Of a stretch of 48,552 nucleotides of DNA, positions 17,040-27,499 are shown piece after piece (within the stretch, counting starts at the first letter, position 1; every line of letters begins with the position of its first letter). The stretch comes from Porticoccaceae bacterium (lineage in GTDB: Bacteria; Pseudomonadota; Gammaproteobacteria; Pseudomonadales; Porticoccaceae): NCBI GenBank assembly GCA_023228865.1, contig JALOAH010000021.1, positions 1-48,552 on the forward strand. Reading direction: 5' to 3'. Position numbers and translations under genes: made by a program. Below the pieces are notes generated by a model that saw only the letters and a program-made list of their open reading frames with translations, searched no databases and was not told where the DNA came from.

Positions 17040-17853
17040 TCCGCTGGCGGGCACAAAGACCATTGAACGCACGGAATGGCGTAACGGGCAATGGGATTCC
17101 GCTTCGGATGTGGTCATTGAGGAAGCGCCGGTTGCCCTGGTGTACAACGGTATCTCCCATGTGGTGATGATGGCGACCCCCGTTGATCTCGAAGATTTCG
17201 CCCTGGGCTTCAGCCTGTCGGAAGGCATTCTCACCAGAGCCGAAGAGTGCCTGGATATCGACATCATTCAGGGCAGCAACGGTATTGAGCTCAGCCTTAC
17301 CATTCTGTCGGAATCCTTTACCAGGCTGAAAACCCAGCGCCGCAATTTAACCGGCAGAACCGGCTGCGGCCTCTGTGGCGCCGAATCCCTCGACCAGGTG
17401 GTGCCCGATCTTGCGCCGGTCACAACCCCGGTTAACCTGTCAAATGAGGCTATAGACCGCGCCATCGTCCAGTTACCGCAACAGCAACAATTACAGCAGC
17501 AAACCGGAGCCGCCCATGCCGCTGCCTGGTGCGACCTGGAAGGCAACGTGATCCTGGTGCGGGAGGATGTGGGTCGGCACATTGCCCTCGACAAACTGCT
17601 TGGCGCCAGGTGTCGGCTGGGGATTGATACACCGGGCTTTTCCCTGGTCACCAGTCGCGCCAGTTATGAAATGGTCATGAAAATCGCGCGCTTTAACCTG
17701 TCGGCGCTGGTGGCCGTGTCGGCACCGACATCCCTGGCGATAGAAACGGCGGCAAAACTGGGGATTACCCTGGTGGGCTTTGCCAAGGAGGGCAGGCATT
17801 TAGCCTATGCGGGAAGCTGTGTCGAGGCGCCAATGGTGGAGACTAAACTATAA
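17026..17853 (+). CDS. fdhD: Formate dehydrogenase accessory sulfurtransferase FdhD
   Basis: 275-aa FdhD protein that passes sulfur from a cysteine desulfurase to the molybdenum cofactor, which formate dehydrogenases need for activity. The essential CxxC is C114/C117 in GRTGCGLCGAES. The later VREDVGRHIALDKLLG and SRASYEMVMKIA segments are family hallmarks. The start is ATG 17026 inside the end of fdsA; the frame also allows a GTG at 16999, and neither has a strong ribosome site, so translation probably depends on coupling. In many Fds operons the order is fdsGBA-C-D, where FdsC is the FdhD homologue. No small fdsD (delta) gene follows here. Confidence 0.94.
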   Translation: MTPTDPLAGTKTIERTEWRNGQWDSASDVVIEEAPVALVYNGISHVVMMATPVDLEDFALGFSLSEGILTRAEECLDIDIIQGSNGIELSLTILSESFTRLKTQRRNLTGRTGCGLCGAESLDQVVPDLAPVTTPVNLSNEAIDRAIVQLPQQQQLQQQTGAAHAAAWCDLEGNVILVREDVGRHIALDKLLGARCRLGIDTPGFSLVTSRASYEMVMKIARFNLSALVAVSAPTSLAIETAAKLGITLVGFAKEGRHLAYAGSCVEAPMVETKL

Positions 17854-17878
17854 AACCACTCAGGCCAGTCTGCCCCCA

Positions 17879-18565
17879 CTACGGTGGTGATCGTTTGCAT
17901 GCTGATTTTGAACGTGGCGAATCCTGATCCCATCCACGCCAGTGGGCGGGCAAATTGACCAGATCCGCAGGTTCGTCAATATCCGCAAGCGGAGGAAACT
18001 CCGCCAATGACCAGCCAAGCTCGCGAATCCGCTCGCGGGTGATGTCGGCTACCTCAGGGGTGCTCCAGGGCATTCCGGTAAACAATGAGGAATGGTAGTG
18101 GCGCAGGCCGAGTAGGGTATAGCCGCCGTCGAGCGCCGGTACCAGGCAGCAATCGTGGTGAGCCAGCGCCTGTGCCGCCGCCTGCAATCCGCCGCTATCC
18201 AGCTGCGGGCAGTCGCTGCCGATCAGTAAAACGGAGCTACCCTGAGCGATGACCCGCCGCGCCGCCCGTGCCATGCGCTGCCCCAAATCACCGTCGCCCT
18301 GAGCCCTCAAAGTAAGGGTTTTTGATATATCGAGAGTCGACCAAACCTGATGTTGCGGATTCGGAGTAACCCAGAGTTCCACGGCGCCAATATGGGCGCT
18401 TCGGGCTGCAGCGATGGTGTGGGCAAGCAGCTTGGTGGCCAGAGCGGCGGCCCCTTCTTCCCCCAGCGCGGGAATCAGCCGGGTTTTGGCGAAACCCGGC
18501 AGCGGCGCCTTGGCGAAAATCACGATTGACAGCGGGTTTGTTGACAGCGTTCCGCCCACGTTCAT
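17879..18565 (-). CDS. TIGR04282-type arsenosugar glycosyltransferase (DUF2064)
   Basis: 228-aa DUF2064 protein with a nucleotidyltransferase/GT-A-like fold. It matches the family named 'arsenosugar biosynthesis glycosyltransferase' (TIGR04282) from its recurrent genome context. Motifs: VIFAKAPLPGFAKTRLIPALG near residue 15, LLIGSDCPQLD and PALDGGYTLLGLR. The start is ATG 18565, overlapping the upstream glycosyltransferase stop (ATGA); the frame is open further but inside that gene. Last gene of the arsenic operon and convergent with fdhD, 25 bases apart. Substrate is inferred from context: a sugar or nucleotide-sugar partner to a methylated arsenical. No experimental function is known to me. 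Confidence 0.85.
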   Translation of the reverse strand: MNVGGTLSTNPLSIVIFAKAPLPGFAKTRLIPALGEEGAAALATKLLAHTIAAARSAHIGAVELWVTPNPQHQVWSTLDISKTLTLRAQGDGDLGQRMARAARRVIAQGSSVLLIGSDCPQLDSGGLQAAAQALAHHDCCLVPALDGGYTLLGLRHYHSSLFTGMPWSTPEVADITRERIRELGWSLAEFPPLADIDEPADLVNLPAHWRGWDQDSPRSKSACKRSPP

Positions 18566-19287
18566 CGATAGCGCTCTGCCAAAATTTGCGCCGGGGTACC
18601 CCGCCAGAATGCCCAGCGCAATTGCCACATCAGCCAGATGGTTTGCCAGACGCCATTTTCAAGCCAGCGCCTTGCCGAGGTGGCGACCTTCTGTGACAGG
18701 CATGTCGGCGCGCTGAGCCGACAGAGTCGCGTCGACAACTCAATATCTTCCATCAGGGGCAGATCCGCAAAACCGCCCATAGCCTTGAAGTCGGTGGCGC
18801 GCACAAACATGGCCTGATCGCCGGTGGCAATGCCGGTCAGGCGGGAGCGCTGGTTCATAAACCAGGCGACGATCGGCAGTGTCCAATGGTTGCCGTCAAG
18901 GCGAACATCAAACCGCCCCCATATTCTGTTGCCGCCAGCCACGGCGGCTTTTACCAGCACATCAGCCTCCTGCGGCAGGCGGGTGTCGGCGTGCAAAAAC
19001 AGCAGAATATCGCCACGAGCAACCTTTGCGCCTGTATTCATTTGCCGGGCGCGCCCCTGTGGCGCAGCGATGACAGTAAAACCCGCCGCCCTCGCCAAAT
19101 CCGTTGAGGCGTCACTGGAGCCGCCATCCACAAGAATGATTTCGCAGCCGCGATCTTGCCACTGTCTTAAATGCGTCAGCAGCTCGGGCAATTGTGGCGC
19201 CTCGTTCAACATGGGCACGATAATGGCGAGCGGCGATTTATTCATGGTCAGTTGGGTTGTGGATGTTGTTGTGAAGGATTGCCCCAT
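18562..19287 (-). CDS. TIGR04283-type arsenosugar glycosyltransferase (GT2)
   Basis: 241-aa family-2 glycosyltransferase of the TIGR04283 type. The N-terminal SPLAIIVPMLNEAPQLPELL strand, VDGGSSDAS and FLHADTRLP (the DxD metal/nucleotide-sugar motif) are intact, followed by FMNQRSRLTGIATGDQAMFVR in the acceptor region. Two starts are possible: ATG 19287, ten bases after the upstream gene's stop and following AAGG, or ATG 19245 (MNKSPLAI), closer to the family N-terminus but without a ribosome site. It overlaps the next glycosyltransferase by 4 bases. Paired occurrence of TIGR04283 and TIGR04282 with ArsM is the main basis for the arsenosugar name. Confidence 0.85.
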   Translation of the reverse strand: MGQSFTTTSTTQLTMNKSPLAIIVPMLNEAPQLPELLTHLRQWQDRGCEIILVDGGSSDASTDLARAAGFTVIAAPQGRARQMNTGAKVARGDILLFLHADTRLPQEADVLVKAAVAGGNRIWGRFDVRLDGNHWTLPIVAWFMNQRSRLTGIATGDQAMFVRATDFKAMGGFADLPLMEDIELSTRLCRLSAPTCLSQKVATSARRWLENGVWQTIWLMWQLRWAFWRGTPAQILAERYR

Positions 19288-19297
19288 TGCCTTGATC

Positions 19298-21448
19298 TCA
19301 ACGCTGCCAGCGGTGGTAGCGTTCCACCAGTTTTAATAGTTTCTGGGGCGCATGGGCTTTTTTCCACTCGCCGGCGACAAATTTGTTGGCTTCCGCCAGG
19401 GTGGGGTAGATATGGATGGTGCCGAGAATTTTGTTGAGGCCAATCTTGTGTTTCATGGCCAGTACGTATTCCGCGATCAAGTCCCCGGCGTGGGCGCCGA
19501 CAATGGTCACCCCCAGAATACGGTCGCTGCCGGGTTTGGTCAGCACTTTGACAAAACCCTCGGCGCTGCCGTCGGCAATGGCGCGATCGAGATCGTCGAT
19601 ACCGTAGCGGGTCACTTCATGGGGAATGTTCTTGGCAACGGCTTCCTGCTCGTTCAGCCCCACCCGCGCCACTTCCAGGCTGGTAAAGGTAGCCCAGGGA
19701 ATCACGGCATAGTCGGCCTTGAATTTTTTGAAGCGCCCGAACAGGGCATTGACAGCGGCATACCAGGCCTGGTGAGCGGCGGTGTGGGTGAACTGGTAGG
19801 GGCCGGCCACGTCCCCCACGGCGTAAATATTGGCAAAACGGGTTTGCAGATACTCGTTGAGCGCAAGGGTGCCGTTCTTTTCCGTCTCTATGCCCAGCTC
19901 TTCCAGTCCCAGGCCAGCGGTATTGGGCTGGCGGCCAATGGCGATCAACAGCTGGTCGAACACCAGCCGCTGGATTATTCCACTGTGTTCGGCGTAGAGC
20001 ACTTTGTCGTCGCCCTCCACCGCCAAGTGATCGGCCCTGTGCTCCAGCAGGAGATTGACGCCATCTCGGCGCAGGGCGTCGGCCACCAGTTCGGCGGCGT
20101 CCCGGTCTTCCCTTGGCAGCAGTTGCGAGTGCCGTTGCAACAGCGTGACCTGAGTTCCCAGGCGGGCGAAGGCCTGGGCCAGCTCGCAGCCGATGGGGCC
20201 GCCGCCGAGCACCAGGAGGCGACCGGGGTCGTCGCGAATTTTCCACAATGTCTCGGTGGTGAGGTAGTCGATTTGCTCAAGCCCGGCAAGATTTGGTCGC
20301 CGCGGGCTGGCGCCGGAGGCAATAATGATATTGCGGGCAGTCAGGGTTTGAGTGCCCTCGGCGCCGGTAATTTCTACCTCCCAGGGTGAAATGAGACGGG
20401 CGTGACCCCGGCGGCAATCCACACCCAGCTGGCTGTAGCGCGCCACCGAGTCGTGGGGCTCGATATCTTTTATCACAGACTGGATGCGCGCCATGACTGC
20501 GGCAAAGTCCACCTGCGGGTGCAGGGGTTTGAGACCGTAGTCCGGGCTGTGGCTGGCGAGAGAGGCCACCTGGGCGCTTTTGATTAAGGCTTTTGAGGGC
20601 ACGCAGCCGGTATTGAGGCAGTCGCCGCCCATGCGCTCCTTTTCCACCAGGGTGACACTGGCTTTGACGGCGGCGGCAATATAGGCGCTCACCAGGCCGC
20701 CGGAACCTGCGCCGATGACGATCAGGTTGCGGTCGAACCCTGTTGGCTTTTTCCAGCCGCGATAGACTTTGGCTCGCTGTAATGGCGCAACAATGGCGCG
20801 GGCGAGCCAGGGCAGCAGGCCGAGCAACACAAAGGCGCCAATCAAGTCCGGCGACAGAATATCTCCGGCGCTATGTAATTGTGCCACCTGGGTGCCGGCG
20901 TTCACATAAACCGCCGTGCCCGCCAGCATGCCCACCTGGCTGACCCAGTAAAAAGTCCAGGTTTTGATGGGCGTCAGCGCCATCACCAGATTGATGAGAA
21001 AGAACGGAAAAGCGGGCACCAGGCGCAGGGTGAACAGATAGAACGCGCCGTCTTTCTCGATCCCGCGATTAATGGTTTTCAGTGGTTCGCCAAAACGCCG
21101 CTGTACCGTATCCCGAAACAGAAAACGGGTCACCAGAAATGCCAGGGTGGCGCCCAAGGTCGAGGCAAAGGAGACAATCACCAGACCGGTGGCAAAACCA
21201 AAAATGGCGCCTCCGGCCAGTGTCATAACGGCGGCGCCGGGTATGGACAGGGCGGTGACCGCCACATAAATGACAAAGAACAGCAGCCAGCTGAATAAAG
21301 GATTTTGCCCATAAAAGCTGTGAATCAGCTCCAGCTGTTGTTGCAGAAAATCGAGGCTGAGGTAGCGCCCCAAATCCAATAAAAAATACGCGGTGATGGC
21401 GGTCAGCACTGCTGCCAGAATCAGCAGCTTTTTTGTTGTTTTATCCAT
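19298..21448 (-). CDS. VTT-domain (TVP38/TMEM64) membrane protein fused to FAD disulfide oxidoreductase
   Basis: 716-aa fusion. Residues 1-225 are a TVP38/TMEM64 (VTT) membrane domain with about five hydrophobic helices and the typical AVTALSIPGAAVMTLAGGAIFG and LRLVPAFPFFLINLVMAL segments. Residues 238-716 are a class I pyridine-nucleotide-disulfide oxidoreductase like mercuric reductase or dihydrolipoamide dehydrogenase: FAD motif GAGSGG (246-251), redox pair C277/C282 in GGDCLNTGCVPSK, a second GGGPIGCELA motif, AVGDVAG, and C-terminal His679/Glu686 (HIYPTLAE). Unlike MerA it has no N-terminal metal-binding domain or vicinal C-terminal cysteines. In this operon it may reduce an arsenic species or thiol carrier at the membrane; that is inference. 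Confidence 0.9.
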   Translation of the reverse strand: MDKTTKKLLILAAVLTAITAYFLLDLGRYLSLDFLQQQLELIHSFYGQNPLFSWLLFFVIYVAVTALSIPGAAVMTLAGGAIFGFATGLVIVSFASTLGATLAFLVTRFLFRDTVQRRFGEPLKTINRGIEKDGAFYLFTLRLVPAFPFFLINLVMALTPIKTWTFYWVSQVGMLAGTAVYVNAGTQVAQLHSAGDILSPDLIGAFVLLGLLPWLARAIVAPLQRAKVYRGWKKPTGFDRNLIVIGAGSGGLVSAYIAAAVKASVTLVEKERMGGDCLNTGCVPSKALIKSAQVASLASHSPDYGLKPLHPQVDFAAVMARIQSVIKDIEPHDSVARYSQLGVDCRRGHARLISPWEVEITGAEGTQTLTARNIIIASGASPRRPNLAGLEQIDYLTTETLWKIRDDPGRLLVLGGGPIGCELAQAFARLGTQVTLLQRHSQLLPREDRDAAELVADALRRDGVNLLLEHRADHLAVEGDDKVLYAEHSGIIQRLVFDQLLIAIGRQPNTAGLGLEELGIETEKNGTLALNEYLQTRFANIYAVGDVAGPYQFTHTAAHQAWYAAVNALFGRFKKFKADYAVIPWATFTSLEVARVGLNEQEAVAKNIPHEVTRYGIDDLDRAIADGSAEGFVKVLTKPGSDRILGVTIVGAHAGDLIAEYVLAMKHKIGLNKILGTIHIYPTLAEANKFVAGEWKKAHAPQKLLKLVERYHRWQR

Positions 21449-21499
21449 AAGGCGTGTCCAAATGTGATCGCAAGGGTTGTCTCTCGGGCAGTTTGCTGG

Positions 21500-22432
21500 T
21501 CATTTGCCCTCGCTGCAGGATGCCCCGTATTTGAAGCAGCTGTAGCAGCGGTGATGTCCCAGCATCACCCGCTGTTGCAGGCTTTCCCTGAGGGTGCTGC
21601 CCAGGTCGTAGTTGCTGTCATCATCCACCAGGGTGCAGGCGTAAACCCGCATCTTGCCGTCCTTTTTTACCACCATGCGGCTGAAGGCGCACATAAAGTC
21701 GGCGCGGCTTTGCGCTGTGTGATAGCTGGTCATGCAGCTTTCGGTAATCTGGGGCGTTTTAATGTGGCTGTCGGGCGGGAAAAAATCCGGGAACGACACC
21801 AGGTGCATATCCTGGGGCAAGCGGTGGCGGCGCAAGTGCTGGCGAAATGCCGCTTCCACTGCAGGCGTATCTTCGTCAGGCTGCCACTGCCGTGCCAGGG
21901 AGAGGCCAAAACCCAGCTCGTGCAGTGCTTTCATGGTGGTGAACGACTCTTCAAAAGTACCTTTGCCGCGACCGGCCTCGTGGCGTTCAGCACTGGGGTA
22001 GTCGATGCTGATGCGAAAGCGAATGGGGTTGGCGGCCTGTGCCAGGGGAGCGATTTGCTCCAGGCGCTGGCGCAGGGGCGCGGTGCCGTTGGTCAATACC
22101 AGGCAGGGTCGCTGCTGGGCGGCGTAGGCCAGAATACGGTGTATATCGCGAGCAACGAAAGGCTCGCCGCCGGTAAAGGAGAAGCTTTCCACCCCCAGCG
22201 CGAGCGCCTCGTCGAGCAGCGGTTTGACGTCAGCCAGGGTTAGCAATTGCAGGCGGTCGTCGCCGGGCTTGGAGCCTTCCAGGCAGAAGGGGCAGGCGAG
22301 GTTGCAGGCGGTGCCGGTATGAAACCACAGCTCCCGCAGCCGCTGGCTCTCGATATAGCCCCGCGGCTGGCCATCGGGGGTATAGAGCCAGTTTTGCCTG
22401 CGGCTGAGATCGGCGCTTTCGATCAGGTTCAT
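21500..22432 (-). CDS. Radical SAM protein of the arsenic operon (not ArsS-like)
   Basis: 310-aa radical SAM enzyme. The [4Fe-4S]/SAM motif is C43-x3-C47-x2-C50 (HTGTACNLACPFCLEG), followed by SFTGGEPF, the SAM-binding GGE. The C-terminus has further cysteines (ESCMTSY, DFMCAF, VYACTLVDDD) and ends RCYSCFKYGASC (C296, C299, C306), suggesting an auxiliary Fe-S or metal site of SPASM type. It does not resemble ArsS, whose CNQACTHCHVDAGP-type core and DUF3641 tail are absent. ATG 22432 overlaps the arsM stop (TGATG), and a GGAGG lies in the arsM tail. ArsL, the radical SAM enzyme of arsinothricin synthesis, is an alternative comparison I cannot test here. Confidence 0.8.
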   Translation of the reverse strand: MNLIESADLSRRQNWLYTPDGQPRGYIESQRLRELWFHTGTACNLACPFCLEGSKPGDDRLQLLTLADVKPLLDEALALGVESFSFTGGEPFVARDIHRILAYAAQQRPCLVLTNGTAPLRQRLEQIAPLAQAANPIRFRISIDYPSAERHEAGRGKGTFEESFTTMKALHELGFGLSLARQWQPDEDTPAVEAAFRQHLRRHRLPQDMHLVSFPDFFPPDSHIKTPQITESCMTSYHTAQSRADFMCAFSRMVVKKDGKMRVYACTLVDDDSNYDLGSTLRESLQQRVMLGHHRCYSCFKYGASCSEGK

Positions 22433-23496
22433 CAGCAACAGCCTCCAGTACTGCCAGCGGCTTCGGTGGTCTGAACGTCAAAGGGTAGTGCCTGACCGCA
22501 GCCGGGGAAGATGCCGTAGTGGTGCTCGAAGTTGCCGATAAATTCAAAATGGGGGGCAAAGCGGGTGTCGTGCAGCATTCGGTAGCTGTTGCCGCAGACT
22601 GGGAATACTCTGCCGGTTTCCATGCGGTGATGCTTGTCCAGCACCAGGGCGTTGCCATGGTGGGGCACTGTGCCCTTGTAAATGACCGCCTGGCCGTAGT
22701 CTTCGCAGGCGGGTTCCAGCTCGGCAATTTTAAACAGGCGGTAGGTGGCGGAATAAAATCGGGCGGGGGCGACCTTGCCGGCAATGGCAGCATTGCCGAT
22801 GCCGAGGGGTCGATCTTCCACCAAACGGGGATCGGCAAACCCCGCTGTTTTTGCCAGCGTGACAAAATCATTCCAGTAGAGGGCGCCCGTCAGGCACTCG
22901 CCATAAAGCACCGGGTCGTCTTGCAGGGCGGCGGGCAAACGCCGGTCAGCGTAGACGTCGGAAAAGTAAAACTCGCCGCCGGGCTTCAAGAGTCGCTGCA
23001 CCTGCTGCAGCACCGCAGTTTTGTCGGTGCACAGGTTGAGGACACAGTTGGAGACGGCGATATCGAAGCTGTCGTCCGACAAATCCAGATCCGCCAGCTG
23101 TTCCAGATACCCCTGACGAAATTCCACATTGCTGTGGGCGTAGCCGAACTGTTGGCGGTGATAGTCCCGGTGGCGCTCCGCCACCGCCAGCTGCTCGGCG
23201 GTCATATCGACACCGAGCACAAAACCCGCTTCCCCCACCAGGGCGGAAAGGGCATAAACATCGCGGCCACTGCCGCAGCCCAAATCCAGAATGCGGGCGC
23301 CCTCCAGCAGGGGCGGCACCACCAGGCCGCAGCCGTAGTAGCGGCTCAATACCTCGTCGTGAATGCTGCCGAGCACCGGTTTCAGCCAGTCCGGAGGCGC
23401 CTGGTCACAGCAGGCATTGGTTTGCAAGTCGTCGCTGTGCTGCAGTGTCTGGCCATAATATTCCTGAACATACTGCTGCTGAACCTTGTCGGGCAT
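22432..23496 (-). CDS. arsM: Arsenite S-adenosylmethionine methyltransferase
   Basis: 354-aa ArsM/AS3MT-type enzyme that methylates As(III) to mono-, di- and trimethyl arsenicals. The SAM motif is ILDLGCGSGRDVYALS (69-84). The arsenic-binding cysteines are C56 (SRYYGCGLV), C151 (SNCVLNLC) and C201 (YGECLTGALY), with the 95- and 50-residue spacing of human AS3MT C61/C156/C206; C29/C30 may be the N-terminal regulatory pair. The start is ATG 23496 because of GGAGGAACAGCAA-ATG; the longer frame to 23631 lacks support. It is the first gene of the five-gene arsenic operon. No ArsR gene is adjacent. The protein ends in a Gly-Gly-Cys-Cys tail. Confidence 0.95.
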   Translation of the reverse strand: MPDKVQQQYVQEYYGQTLQHSDDLQTNACCDQAPPDWLKPVLGSIHDEVLSRYYGCGLVVPPLLEGARILDLGCGSGRDVYALSALVGEAGFVLGVDMTAEQLAVAERHRDYHRQQFGYAHSNVEFRQGYLEQLADLDLSDDSFDIAVSNCVLNLCTDKTAVLQQVQRLLKPGGEFYFSDVYADRRLPAALQDDPVLYGECLTGALYWNDFVTLAKTAGFADPRLVEDRPLGIGNAAIAGKVAPARFYSATYRLFKIAELEPACEDYGQAVIYKGTVPHHGNALVLDKHHRMETGRVFPVCGNSYRMLHDTRFAPHFEFIGNFEHHYGIFPGCGQALPFDVQTTEAAGSTGGCC

Positions 23497-26140
<2,644 letters not shown>

Positions 26141-26155
26141 TCAATAAGCCAATGG

Positions 26156-26195
26156 GCGCTCGAACGGCATACAGGGTCGTTCGAGCGCTTTTTTT
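26156..26195 (+). terminator. Rho-independent terminator after katG
   Basis: GCGCTCGAACG (26156-26166) pairs perfectly with CGTTCGAGCGC (26178-26188) around an 11-base loop and is followed by seven T. It starts 16 bases after the katG stop. Confidence 0.9.
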
Positions 26196-26308
26196 ATTGC
26201 TGGACTTTTAGTTTGGGCATCGCACTCAATAAGGGCGTTTTTGGTTTTTTTGAGCCATTATGGTGCAGAGAAAAGGGTGCAGAAGCAGCCGGCGATCCTT
26301 TTCTGTTT

Positions 26309-26854
26309 TCAGGGATTCGCAGCGACGAGGCCGCCTTGCCCGGAGTCGCAACCACTTAGGGTCAGGGTGGATGTGGTCAGTGACAGGTTGAGATTATCGA
26401 CCCTTTTCAGTACATTCATGCCGAGAATATTGCGGCTGTTGCTGGCCAGCATGGCAGCTTCGACATCGTGCATAACGCACCCGGAGCCAAGATCCAGGCT
26501 TGAAATGCTGTAGATGCGCACTTCGCTGATATTGCCGGAGGCCAGGCGCGCGCGAATTGAGCGCCTGTAGTCAGCCAGCCCCCTGTTTTCCAGGCTTTTG
26601 ATCATGCGGCTGTTGAGGGCAAGATAGCCGGAACCGGTATCCAGCAGCAGCTCTGTGGCGTTGCCGCCGATGGTGGCGGGGAGGTAATAGACGTCTGTGC
26701 CTTTGTCCACCAGACTGATGGTAAGCAGCTCCTCCTCAGCAAGCGCCTTGGCAAAGGGCAAACAGACGGCAACGGTCAGCAACAGAAACAGCCGCAGGCA
26801 AATTGCCCGCCCGGCTGTCATCATCGCTAGCCATTGTGCTGATACTGTTTGCAT
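26309..26854 (-). CDS. Retropepsin-like aspartic protease domain protein, exported
   Basis: 181-aa single-domain retropepsin-like protein (clan AA, gag-pol/TIGR02281-like). Residues 20-38 form a signal peptide or anchor (LRLFLLLTVAVCLPFAKALA). The mature part begins with VYYLPATIGGNATELLLDTGSGYLAL, in which Asp72 of DTGSG is the catalytic Asp, and later has NILGMNVLKRVDNLNLS, the usual ILG-hydrophobic flap region. It would act as a homodimer in the periplasm. The start is uncertain: ATG 26854 is the first ATG and follows AAAGGGC at some distance; ATG 26824 is also possible. It is convergent with katG. Substrate unknown. Confidence 0.75.
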   Translation of the reverse strand: MQTVSAQWLAMMTAGRAICLRLFLLLTVAVCLPFAKALAEEELLTISLVDKGTDVYYLPATIGGNATELLLDTGSGYLALNSRMIKSLENRGLADYRRSIRARLASGNISEVRIYSISSLDLGSGCVMHDVEAAMLASNSRNILGMNVLKRVDNLNLSLTTSTLTLSGCDSGQGGLVAANP

Positions 26855-27033
26855 TTGCAGAACCAAGCCCTTTAATTAGTGAAACACATAGAACCCATAG
26901 AGTTTATTAGGCAAATTGCAGGCCAATGGCTAATCAATAGTGATTTTTTACCTTTGTGATTGTTTTAATTTATTTTTGCTATGTATTGTTCGCGTCTATA
27001 CTGAACAGGCAATTACCCAATGGAGGAAAAGAA

Positions 27034-27327
27034 ATGAAAACAGTATCTTTAACCGCTGCTGGACTTCTGGTGGCCGTGTTCGCCCTGCCTGTTCTGGCCG
27101 AACCTGCCTCGTTCAAACAGCTTTCAATTCACGCCAATAACCCCGCCAGCGACGCCGCCACCTCGGTGCAGGTTGTAAAAACAGCGGGCATGGAAAAGTA
27201 CGGCCCATACAGGGGGCGCTTTACTGATCTGAATGTCGACACTGAAATCGCCGTTTTCGAAGAAGTTGGCGCTGAAGAGCGCGGATACACAAAAGCCGTG
27301 CGTTCAGATCGTATTCCCTCAATGTAA
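27034..27327 (+). CDS. Small exported protein of unknown function
   Basis: 97-aa protein with a clear signal peptide (MKTVSLTAAGLLVAVFALPVLA, cleavage before EP) and a mature part of about 75 residues without cysteines (SFKQLSIHANNPASDAATSV, MEKYGPYRGRFTDLNV). The ribosome site is excellent (TGGAGGAAAAGAA-ATG), which rules out the longer frame from 26956. A strong terminator follows 25 bases after the stop, so it is a single-gene unit. I do not recognise the family. Confidence 0.75.
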   Translation: MKTVSLTAAGLLVAVFALPVLAEPASFKQLSIHANNPASDAATSVQVVKTAGMEKYGPYRGRFTDLNVDTEIAVFEEVGAEERGYTKAVRSDRIPSM

Positions 27328-27352
27328 TAAGCGGATCAGTTGGTTTTCTGTC

Positions 27353-27384
27353 AAAAAAGCTGCCCGTCGTGGGCAGCTTTTTTT
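27353..27384 (+). terminator. Terminator after the small exported protein gene
   Basis: AAAAAAGCTGCCC (27353-27365), a 5-base loop, and GGGCAGC followed by seven T (27371-27384). The A-run on the left makes it potentially bidirectional. Confidence 0.9.
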
Positions 27385-27499
27385 GTGCCAGGGGCTAAAC
27401 CGGCACCGTCAGTGCCTGGCATGGAACCGGGTTTCCTTTACCTGCGCGGGCTATGGTAGAGTGTTTCATTCCCATGACATTAACCAATGAGGATAAACA

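Noticed and set aside
21500..22432. Calling the radical SAM gene arsS
   Set aside because: The position beside arsM invites it, but the ArsS-type cysteine core and the DUF3641 tail are not seen.
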